From Chitinophagales bacterium (GTDB lineage: Bacteria; Bacteroidota; Bacteroidia; Chitinophagales; UBA10324): DNA of 64,000 nt. The notes under the pieces were generated by a model. It searched no databases and was not told the origin of the DNA. It worked only from the letters and a program-made list of their open reading frames with translations. The stretch spans positions 62,001 to 126,000 of the forward strand of contig JAIBAY010000004.1 of assembly GCA_019694975.1 (NCBI GenBank). Direction: 5' to 3'. The number at the start of each line of letters is the position of its first letter. Position 1 is the first letter of the stretch. The translations under genes were made by a program, and so were the position numbers. This document shows, one piece after another, positions 26,968 to 34,751 of this stretch.

Positions 26968-27500
26968 GATATAGACACCTCCTTGTGACTGAGCTTTGTG
27001 CGAAGCGCTTTTCTTGCCTTAAAAAATTGTGTGCGTGATGTCGCTTCCGATATCTGCAGCATACCTGCAATTTCTCTGTGACTATATCCTTCCACAGCAA
27101 AAAGGTTAAAGACGATACGGTAACCTGCCGGTAACGATGCAATAATTTCAAGCAGCTCCCTGGCAGCGAATTGGCCGGTCAGCGATGCATCTTCAGCATC
27201 ACTCTCCACGGTTTCCAATGATGCGGTTTCATATTTGATGTGTGATTTTCTGAGGTGAGACAATGAGGCATTCACGAATATCCTGCGCATCCACGCTTCA
27301 AACGCTCCATCGTTGCGAAATGCTGCGAGGTGATCGAATACGCTGATAAAACCTTCCTGCAATACATCTTCCGCATCCTGCCGGCTGCCGCAATAACGGA
27401 TGCACAATGTCATCATCCGGCCAGCAAAGAGGTTGAATAACTCCTCCTGGCAGTTCCGGTCTTCTGCAAGACAACCTTTGATTATTTCATTCAATTCCAA
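26964..27500 (-). CDS. ECF RNA polymerase sigma factor
   Basis: A 178-residue sigma-70 family factor with only regions 2 and 4. Region 2 shows YCGSRQDAEDVLQEGFISVF and FEAWMRRIFVNASLSHLRK; region 4 shows VFNLFAVEGYSHREIAGML and SRTQFFKARKALR. It should redirect polymerase to a small regulon, probably under the coupled membrane protein downstream. This pair interrupts an otherwise co-directional set of MoxR-associated genes. Confidence 0.93.
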   Translation of the reverse strand: MELNEIIKGCLAEDRNCQEELFNLFAGRMMTLCIRYCGSRQDAEDVLQEGFISVFDHLAAFRNDGAFEAWMRRIFVNASLSHLRKSHIKYETASLETVESDAEDASLTGQFAARELLEIIASLPAGYRIVFNLFAVEGYSHREIAGMLQISEATSRTQFFKARKALRTKLSHKEVSIS

Positions 27501-27605
27501 TGCGGCAGCGGTTCACTGAGGGCTGATGCATTAAGATAGCTAAATGTTGCCTGAGGGAATTATTTTTTTTCAACCAAAACGGATGGAAGGCGCAGATTCA
27601 ACTGC

Positions 27606-27731
27606 AAGCTGTCTCAAAAAAGGCAATCAATGCGGTGATGCCGTATTTGTTTCGGCATCTGTCAATGAATGGAAGAGATCCTGATCCCTATGAATCAGGA
27701 CAGGATGACTCCAGGTATTTTGAGATAGCTT
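27606..27731. mobile_element. MITE-like element of 126 bp with 14-bp terminal inverted repeats
   Basis: The ends AAGCTGTCTCAAAA (27606-27619) and TTTTGAGATAGCTT (27718-27731) are inverted repeats matching 13 of 14. Two internal stems are visible: GATGCCG/CGGCATC (27638-27659) and a CCTGAT/ATCAGG hairpin (27680-27699). GCTGTCTCAAAA-type ends are common on IS elements of this phylum (from memory). No target duplication is clear and no transposase is present, so it may be a non-autonomous derivative or relic. It accounts for half of the 262-bp gap. Confidence 0.55.
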
Positions 27732-27762
27732 CTAATCATGATGTGCTGCAAAAGGGAAACAG

Positions 27763-29010
27763 TCATTTACACGCCTGATAGAAATCGGCCAATGCAGCAT
27801 GAAATGTGTACAGTTGTTCTTTACTGATTGCATGCATGTTTTCAATGGTTGTATAGTCTTCTGTCAATTGCCGGATCTTTGCGCTTTGCACCTGCGACTT
27901 TTCAGCAAGTTTCATCACAAAGTCTGCATCCATGTTTTTTGTTTGTATAGCATAACGCTGACGAATGAAAGCCAGGAACAGCTTCATTTTTTGCAGGGCA
28001 AGTGCACGGTGGTCCTGCTGTTGCAGGTAAAGACTGCCGATGGTTTGTATGAATTCAAGGGATGTATTGCTGCGTTGTTCAGCTATTGGAATAATGCGCT
28101 GATCGCGTCGTGCGCGGAAGAGCAGGAAGAGTGCAGCCATTGACAATAAGACATACCAGGCCCAGCGAAGGCCGGTTTGAGACAAAATGTAATGCAATGG
28201 CGTGTCGGTACCGGCGCGGTTGCCGGGAGCCGTTTGCGGCACCTTGCTGAATTCATCCCAGTAGATATTGGAAGCGGCCAGGTGAGAGAAAACTTTTTGT
28301 GCATGTTCCAGCGCTTCCGGCTGTAGGAGATAATAGTTGCAAAAGCAGATCGGTGTGGAATGCAGGTAAAAGTTGCCGGCGCCGTAAGGAACTTTAATAT
28401 AGTTGAGGAAAGAATCATTCACCGTTGCCAGTGAAACATAAGCATCGCCACTTTCCTGCATTAATGAATCGGGAAAATAATTCCAGTTGTTCATGGCGCT
28501 CTTCCATTCAAAAACATAACCGAACCGGAAACCGTCTTGTTTGAACAAGGAGTGATGACTGAAGTTGATATGGATGAAGGAATCGGTGAGATAAGGTAAA
28601 CGGCCACCTGAAAATTCTTCGAGGTGTATGATGCTGTCCAACAACTCACCGGGCAAAATCTCCGCGGCAATAAAAGCATCGTTGCCACGGAATACAAAAT
28701 CGCGCAGGCGGCTGATATCATTTTCAGCAAGGTAAAGCTGAGCGCCGATAAAGATATAGCTGCTTTTTGCCGTATCCGTGAGCGGCAGTGTTGCTGCTGC
28801 TGATTGATGCATGGCTGTGAAAGTATATGCGGGAAAATAGTGTTGCAGCAATTGCGCGATCACACTTACGTCATAAGGTTGTTCTCCGTTTTCCCTGTAC
28901 ATGGCATACCAGTTCACCTGTTTCGCATCACGGAAACGGTACAATACGAAAGCAATCAGGATGCAAAAAGCAATCACTGCAATAATCCATGCTGCACGGT
29001 TGCTTTTCAT
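27763..29010 (-). CDS. DUF4350 domain membrane protein
   Basis: A 415-residue protein with an N-terminal helix (residues 8-24), a soluble extracytoplasmic domain of about 240 residues and a second helix (WAWYVLLSMAALFLLF) before a helical cytoplasmic tail. The domain starts with QLLQHYFPAYTF and includes SSYIFIGAQLYL, the layout of DUF4350 proteins encoded with MoxR operons. It overlaps the DUF4129-like gene by ATGA. Function is unknown; the conserved neighbourhood suggests a part of a MoxR-dependent membrane module. Confidence 0.8.
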   Translation of the reverse strand: MKSNRAAWIIAVIAFCILIAFVLYRFRDAKQVNWYAMYRENGEQPYDVSVIAQLLQHYFPAYTFTAMHQSAAATLPLTDTAKSSYIFIGAQLYLAENDISRLRDFVFRGNDAFIAAEILPGELLDSIIHLEEFSGGRLPYLTDSFIHINFSHHSLFKQDGFRFGYVFEWKSAMNNWNYFPDSLMQESGDAYVSLATVNDSFLNYIKVPYGAGNFYLHSTPICFCNYYLLQPEALEHAQKVFSHLAASNIYWDEFSKVPQTAPGNRAGTDTPLHYILSQTGLRWAWYVLLSMAALFLLFRARRDQRIIPIAEQRSNTSLEFIQTIGSLYLQQQDHRALALQKMKLFLAFIRQRYAIQTKNMDADFVMKLAEKSQVQSAKIRQLTEDYTTIENMHAISKEQLYTFHAALADFYQACK

Positions 29011-29834
29011 GAAGTTGATTTAATGACAGCAAGCAGTTGATGGAACTGCTGTCGCAGCGCATCAAAGTGCTGTTCCGTTATTGGCAATTCGCCGTACCAC
29101 ACCTGTTCAAAAAGCAGTGTCGCTTCGCGGAAACTGCCATAGGCTGTGGTACTGTACAGTTCATGCACATAATCGAAATTTGTTTTTTCCTTTTGCCAGC
29201 GTATCAGCTGAGCGGCAGCTAATGCTTTAATGATCATCAGGTAATAGAGGCGCACTGCCAGCCTGAAATCACGTTGTTGAATGGCTTCCTGCAGCAAACG
29301 TTCCTTTATCTGTGCCGGGCCATTCTCTTCAGGAGTTGCTGCAACATATTCTTGTTCCTGCTTATCTTTTTTTCTGCCCGTGTAAAACTGAAATCCAAAA
29401 GCTTTTAGCAGCATGATAATGAGGACCGTGAAAAGCACCACGAAGGCAATCAGTCGCAGCGTTTGCTGAGAGATATTGATGGCAGTCGTTTCTTCTTTAT
29501 GCTGCTCCTTTGCCACGGGTTCCTCCTCCGGAGGCTTGCCACTGTAGTCGAGTCCGTCGGTCAGCTTTTTATAGGTTTCCATATCAAATTGTCGCGGACT
29601 GATGTCTTGATTATAGTATGCTTGTTGCGCCCCCGTCCGCTCTCTGATTTGGAACGAGTCAGCAGGAGAAGTAGTGATGGCTGCAATGGAATCTGTAACA
29701 CCGGGGAAAACAGTTTCCGGCTGCATGGCAGATCCGTAAGCGGCTGCTTGCGCCGGCAAAGCAACAGCCTGGTGCAGCAGCAAAAAGCTGAATACAGCGG
29801 CCACTGCTATCACAAGGCGAAAGTGTTTATTCAT
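29007..29834 (-). CDS. DUF4129-like membrane protein
   Basis: A 275-residue protein with a signal peptide (about 1-30), an extracytoplasmic segment, a transmembrane helix (LIAFVVLFTVLIIMLLKAFGF, starting near 128) and a cytoplasmic helical domain with REATLLFEQVWYGELPITEQ, typical of the C-terminal DUF4129 region. It overlaps both neighbours by 4 bp, so SpoIIM-like, this gene and DUF4350 form a tightly coupled operon. Enzymatic function is not apparent. Confidence 0.75.
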   Translation of the reverse strand: MNKHFRLVIAVAAVFSFLLLHQAVALPAQAAAYGSAMQPETVFPGVTDSIAAITTSPADSFQIRERTGAQQAYYNQDISPRQFDMETYKKLTDGLDYSGKPPEEEPVAKEQHKEETTAINISQQTLRLIAFVVLFTVLIIMLLKAFGFQFYTGRKKDKQEQEYVAATPEENGPAQIKERLLQEAIQQRDFRLAVRLYYLMIIKALAAAQLIRWQKEKTNFDYVHELYSTTAYGSFREATLLFEQVWYGELPITEQHFDALRQQFHQLLAVIKSTS

Positions 29835-31663
29835 GCCTTCGTTGTTTTTGATCCGATCAGGGTTATACGATGCTTCAGGTTGGCGGCATCATGAATCTCT
29901 TTCAGCGAAAAATATTGCAGGCCAAAGCCAGCCAGTGAAATAAATAACAGGAAGTTGATGGAGAAAAGGGTGACGAACCGGAGGATGAAGTCATACACCA
30001 GGTTGACGGTTTCCTGTTCGAGCAGGACATTCCATTTAAACACATTTACGAAAAACCAGATCACCGGCGAGTCAATGAAGAAGTAGAGGATGAATGAAAC
30101 CAGCGTGAGCATTGCGAACAAGCCGTAGATGCTGAAAAGGCTTTCACCCATAAAACGGCGGATATGATGGAATGCGGCAACCGGATTGGCCTGCTGATGG
30201 ATCGTGGTGAATAACCAGAGTAACAAAAGGGGGAACAGCAGCGGAAACAGCAGCCAGGTCATTATATCAGGCAGTAAGAAAATCGCATTGACGGTGGCTG
30301 ATATAATACACACTTTGATGAAATGCTGACGGAAAAAGGACAGGTAAGTTGTCGCGGAACGTTGTGCAGTGCGCCCGGCTTCTCTTATCAGCCATGCATA
30401 AACTACGGTGCCGTTGATGGCAAACATCAGCGTGTTGCAGCCATAAACAATGAGTGAATGATGATGAAAATAAGCGCCGGCTCTTAAAAATGACCAGGCA
30501 CCGAAGAGGTAGTCATTGCGCCAGTCGTCCGGGTTGATTATCCATAGCAGCATGGTTGCCACTGCGGCAAGCGATACGTTTAACAAGAGTATGTTGCGGA
30601 AATATTTCCGGAAGAAAATAAAAAGGTCGCCGAATATTTCTCCATTGTTCCGGATGATGGTAAAGTCAGGCATCTGCTCACTGATCACCGGCGATTGCGC
30701 TTCAACGGGCAAAGCATTGCTGCGCGATTTTTGAAATGGATACCATACAAAGTACAACAGCATAAAACAGAGGGAAAGCAAAATAACACAGAGCCTGATG
30801 ATATCGGGTGCATCGGTATAACGGGTGAAGAAAGACTCGATGATGGCGGCGCTTACGATGATGGGAGCAATGCCTGTCATGATCTTTAACGACCGGCGGG
30901 CGGAAAGCTGCAGTGATTGCAGCCGCGAATAAGTGCCTGGAAAAACAAGCCCTTTGCCCAGCACGAGCCCTGCGGCGCCGGCGATGATGATGCAGGAAAT
31001 CTCCAGCGTGCCATGCATCCAGATGGCGAGAAATGACTCGCGAAAGACATGATGTTCGATAAAGAAATACTGAAAGGTGCCCACCATGATGCCATTGTAC
31101 AACAGGATGGCTAAAGTGCCGGCGGCGTAAAGAATGCCGAACAGATAGGTCATGAAAGCCACCTTCAGGTTGTTGAAGGTGATACCGAGAAACATGTCCA
31201 TGCCATTGGATTCCTTATACACTTTCATCGGGTCGCCGCTCCTGATGTTTTCCACGGTCATGTTCACGTAGCTGTCACCAAGTATCGAAGCGGCAAAGCC
31301 CGGATCATGCATGCCGGAGAAAACTCCGATGCAAAAGGAAAGCAGGAAAACGCAAAATGACAGCAGGAATTCAACACGCGAAGCATAGATCAGCAATGGC
31401 AGTTCTTCTTTCCAGAAAAGAAAAAAGCGTCCCCGTTTTTCCTTTTTGTTTTTGTAAATACTGAGGAAGGTGCGTTGTGCAAGGTTGTTGAGATACACAC
31501 GAACAAAACGGTTCGGATAAAAGGTGCGCGAGAACGAAAGGTCATCGGTGATCTGCACAAACAGGTTGCCGAGCTTCTCAGGATCTTTTTTTTCATGGTT
31601 AAGGATCTCTTCAAACTCCTTCCATTTATCCCGGTTCTGCCGTATGAAATTAGATTCGCGCAT
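29831..31663 (-). CDS. Stage II sporulation protein M-like membrane protein
   Basis: A 610-residue polytopic protein starting MRESNFIRQNRDKWKEFEEIL, the usual opening of Bacteroidota SpoIIM-like proteins, with about ten hydrophobic helices including MTYLFGILYAAGTLAILLYNG and LEISCIIIAGAAGLVLG. The C-terminal half (about 330-610) is an additional multi-helix region, making it nearly twice the length of the shorter family members. It begins the DUF4129/DUF4350 operon and is divergent from the RDD gene. These organisms do not sporulate; the name reflects homology. Confidence 0.85.
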   Translation of the reverse strand: MRESNFIRQNRDKWKEFEEILNHEKKDPEKLGNLFVQITDDLSFSRTFYPNRFVRVYLNNLAQRTFLSIYKNKKEKRGRFFLFWKEELPLLIYASRVEFLLSFCVFLLSFCIGVFSGMHDPGFAASILGDSYVNMTVENIRSGDPMKVYKESNGMDMFLGITFNNLKVAFMTYLFGILYAAGTLAILLYNGIMVGTFQYFFIEHHVFRESFLAIWMHGTLEISCIIIAGAAGLVLGKGLVFPGTYSRLQSLQLSARRSLKIMTGIAPIIVSAAIIESFFTRYTDAPDIIRLCVILLSLCFMLLYFVWYPFQKSRSNALPVEAQSPVISEQMPDFTIIRNNGEIFGDLFIFFRKYFRNILLLNVSLAAVATMLLWIINPDDWRNDYLFGAWSFLRAGAYFHHHSLIVYGCNTLMFAINGTVVYAWLIREAGRTAQRSATTYLSFFRQHFIKVCIISATVNAIFLLPDIMTWLLFPLLFPLLLLWLFTTIHQQANPVAAFHHIRRFMGESLFSIYGLFAMLTLVSFILYFFIDSPVIWFFVNVFKWNVLLEQETVNLVYDFILRFVTLFSINFLLFISLAGFGLQYFSLKEIHDAANLKHRITLIGSKTTKA

Positions 31664-31816
31664 GTAAACTGTAAGATGGAAAAATTTCAGAAAAATTTAT
31701 CCGCATTATAAACGCTGTCGGTTGGATTTATTCATCGCTGATACGGAAGCCCGATGCATTTATGTTTTAAATGATTGCCAATGGAAAGTTACGAATCGGT
31801 TTGATGAACCATCAGC

Positions 31817-31824
31817 TACCTTTG
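31817..31824 (+). promoter_or_regulatory. -7 element for the RDD gene
   Basis: TACCTTTG matches TANNTTTG and lies 31 bp before the start codon of the RDD gene. A TTTG occurs upstream with only 13 bp spacing, so the -33 element is uncertain. Confidence 0.4.
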
Positions 31825-31855
31825 CAACAGACGATACAAAACCGGTGCGCTCAGG

Positions 31856-32584
31856 ATGCAAACCATAGACATCATCACTTCGCAAAACGTAACCATTCAG
31901 TATGCGCTGGCATCGGTGCGTGACCGGCTGCTGTCATTTTTTATTGATGTGCTGGTATTATTTGTATGCATGATGCTGCTGGTATTACTCTTCACCGCGG
32001 TGATTGATACAGGAGATTTTGACTATGTGCTGTACCTGCTGATTTTTCCGTTTCTTATTTTTTATTCGCTGGTGCAGGAAGTTTGGTGGAATGGACAAAG
32101 CATAGGCAAGCGCATGACCGGACTGAAGATTATGAAACTGAACGGCAAAGAACCAACAGCCGGTGATTACCTGATCCGCTGGGCGTTCCGGTTCATCGAT
32201 ATCTGGTTCTCCCTTGGGGCTGTTGCGTTGTTGCTGATCAGTTCTACGGAAAGGCATCAGCGGCTTGGAGACCTGCTGGCCGGTACTGCCGTCATCAAAC
32301 TGGCACCGTGGCAGACGGTTAGTTTGGAAGAAGTGCTGGCCCTGCATGCCACTTCAGCATATGAGCCCGTTTACACCGGTGTAAAAGTTTTTTCGGAGCA
32401 GGAAATGTTACTGGTCAAACAGGCGCTTGACCGGTTGAAATTTTATGATAATGCCGCGCATCATGAAGCGATTCGTATGTTGGCAGATAAGATTGCAGGG
32501 CAAATGTCACTTACAGCAAAACCGGAAGACCCTGTTTCATTTCTGAAAACCGTACTGAGCGACTACATCGTATTGAGCAGGTGA
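31856..32584 (+). CDS. RDD family membrane protein
   Basis: A 242-residue protein with the RDD signature near the N-terminus (ALASVRDRLLSFFIDVLVLF), NGQSIGKRMTGLKIMKLNG, and three to four membrane helices before residue 140. The C-terminal 100 residues are soluble. RDD genes in this phylum regularly accompany SpoIIM-like, DUF4129, MoxR and DUF58 genes, and this one diverges from SpoIIM by 192 bp. Some RDD proteins affect Na+/H+ exchange, but no function can be assigned here. Confidence 0.87.
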   Translation: MQTIDIITSQNVTIQYALASVRDRLLSFFIDVLVLFVCMMLLVLLFTAVIDTGDFDYVLYLLIFPFLIFYSLVQEVWWNGQSIGKRMTGLKIMKLNGKEPTAGDYLIRWAFRFIDIWFSLGAVALLLISSTERHQRLGDLLAGTAVIKLAPWQTVSLEEVLALHATSAYEPVYTGVKVFSEQEMLLVKQALDRLKFYDNAAHHEAIRMLADKIAGQMSLTAKPEDPVSFLKTVLSDYIVLSR

Positions 32585-32620
32585 AGTGCCATGCGACCAC
32601 CATGGCCTGCCAGGAGGCTT

Positions 32621-34564
32621 TCACTCGCCAAGGATGGGTAATCCCATTTTTTTCCGCTGTGCTATCAGCGGTGCATAGGTCCTAAGGTTATCCATAAAAA
32701 TGGTTCCATAAAACATGATGGCCCATATTATTTTCTTTTCCACGCAATTTGCGAAAAAGTGGTCCATTTTCTTTTTGTCGCCCAGCCACATCGATATGGA
32801 AAATAGCAGGAAATCAAAGTGTGTATCGGGTTGTTCTTCCTGCAGCTTCATCACCTTTTCCAGCAACTGCTGCAGCGCCGCCATATCGTTGAGTTTTGAA
32901 TTGGCATAAGCAATAGCCAGCAAGATCAGGGGAAAGTCACCGGCAATTTTTTGCACGTTTTCAAACAGTTCAATCGATTGTTTCCAGTCGCCTTTGAGTC
33001 CGGTGAGGTAACCGCGCATGTTAGTTACCAGGATGTGATTGGCATCCAGTAACTCCGCCTCCCGGCAATATTTTTCCGCCTCCTCAAAATGTCCGGTCGT
33101 GACGCAGATGCGGGTAAGTGTTGCCACTATATCCACTGATAGCGGATCGAGGTCGCGAGCAATTTTGGCATCGGTAATGGCCTCATCAAATTGCAGTAAA
33201 GGAAACCGGAGCTCCGCCCTCACTATATATACCATCGGATCATTGGGATTGATGGTAACGGCTCTTTCCGTAAGCCGCATTGCTTCCCGCCAGTCCCATT
33301 CATTGTAAAACTTAATAGTTGCCATGGCAATCAGCGACATGGCATTATCAGGATCAATGGCTGTTGCCTGAGCCGCATGATAATTCGTTAAACGGGCAGC
33401 TTCGGCCGCGGGCATGGCGCCAATCTGCCCGAAAAATGCATACAGTGATGCGAGCCATCCGTGCGGATAGGCGAAATTAGGATCGCGTTCGATGGCTTCA
33501 TTAAAAAGGGCTATCGCATGCTGCCGCGATACCGGGTCAGCGCGGTCATACAACTGCAATGCTTTAATGTAACACCGGTAGGCGTCAAGATTTTCCGTAG
33601 GCGCTTTGGCAAGTTTCTTCTTATGATCCGCTTCACTTAGGTTAATGCGGAAATGGTTGGCAATCTCCCTTGCGATGTCATCCTGCACGGCAAAAATATC
33701 TTCCATGCTGCGCTCGTACGTCTCGCTCCAGATATGATAGCCGTCAGCGGCGTTGATGAGTTGCGCGGTGATGCGCACTTTTTTGCCGGCTTTACGCACA
33801 CTGCCTTCCAGTACCTTCTGTACATTCAGCTTTGCGGCTATCTCACGGATGTCTTCATTCTTTCCTTTGAAAGCAAAGGACGAAGTCCGGGAAGTCACCT
33901 GCAGCCCGTCAATCTTTGCCAGCACATTCAGCAACTCTTCCGTGATGCCATCGCAGAAAAATTCATTTTCAGGGTCTGAGCTGAGGCTGGTGAAAGGCAG
34001 CACAGCCACGGCATTGAGTGATTGTTTCACTTTTCCCTTCACCTCATCCCTGGAAGGAACGATGAGACCCGGGTTCGCCACGGCGTAAACCTGTATCGGT
34101 TTCTGTACATTTTTCAGCTCGAAGTATCCGAGCGGATGCGCATCAATGCTTTGATTGCGGATCTCATCCACTAACTTCTCCGAAATAAAAACGCTGCCGG
34201 GAACAGCCAGCGACTCCAGCCTTGAGGCGATATTCACACTGTCGCCATATACGCCGGTATCATCAAACATTACATCGCCGCTGTGGATACCAATACGCAG
34301 GTCTACTTTATCCTGCCGGCAGCGGGTCTGCATTTCGATGGCAGCCTGCACGGCATCCGCGGCGCTGTTGAAGATGCTAAGGGTGCCATCGCCATAATAC
34401 TGCAACAGCTTGCCCCGGAATTTGCCTAATGCATCTTCAATGATCAGTTTGCTGGCATCCCGCTGCTGCCGTGCCATCGTTTCATTCTGCTGCATAAGCG
34501 CGGTAAAGCCAACCATATCGGTGAACATGATAGCTGCAAGCTGGCGTTGTGGTTGCGTGGTCAC
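32621..34564 (-). CDS. Class III adenylate/guanylate cyclase with TolB-like and TPR domains
   Basis: A 647-residue protein. The cyclase domain (about 5-165) retains metal-binding Asp in FTDMVGF and YYGDGTL and the Asn/Arg pair in VNIASRLES, so it looks active. A segment at about 185-320 (VAVLPFTSLSSDPENEFFCDGI...VLEGSVRK) is the TolB-N-like domain that usually follows such cyclases. The remainder is tetratricopeptide repeats. No transmembrane helix is seen, unlike its paralogue at 34752. It makes cAMP or cGMP from ATP or GTP; the substrate cannot be fixed by eye. Confidence 0.88.
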   Translation of the reverse strand: MTTQPQRQLAAIMFTDMVGFTALMQQNETMARQQRDASKLIIEDALGKFRGKLLQYYGDGTLSIFNSAADAVQAAIEMQTRCRQDKVDLRIGIHSGDVMFDDTGVYGDSVNIASRLESLAVPGSVFISEKLVDEIRNQSIDAHPLGYFELKNVQKPIQVYAVANPGLIVPSRDEVKGKVKQSLNAVAVLPFTSLSSDPENEFFCDGITEELLNVLAKIDGLQVTSRTSSFAFKGKNEDIREIAAKLNVQKVLEGSVRKAGKKVRITAQLINAADGYHIWSETYERSMEDIFAVQDDIAREIANHFRINLSEADHKKKLAKAPTENLDAYRCYIKALQLYDRADPVSRQHAIALFNEAIERDPNFAYPHGWLASLYAFFGQIGAMPAAEAARLTNYHAAQATAIDPDNAMSLIAMATIKFYNEWDWREAMRLTERAVTINPNDPMVYIVRAELRFPLLQFDEAITDAKIARDLDPLSVDIVATLTRICVTTGHFEEAEKYCREAELLDANHILVTNMRGYLTGLKGDWKQSIELFENVQKIAGDFPLILLAIAYANSKLNDMAALQQLLEKVMKLQEEQPDTHFDFLLFSISMWLGDKKKMDHFFANCVEKKIIWAIMFYGTIFMDNLRTYAPLIAQRKKMGLPILGE

Positions 34565-34751
34565 GGTAAGGGCTGATATCTCCGGCGAAATATAGGGATT
34601 AACTCTTAACGGGAATTGAGATGCTTAAATCATTGGTTCTTAATGTAGGGTAAAAATTACAATTTATATAGGACATTGAAAAGTGAGGATGCTGGTTAGC
34701 GAATTGATATAAATCTTCGTCAAAATGGAGGATAGTCCCAAATCAGTTGCA

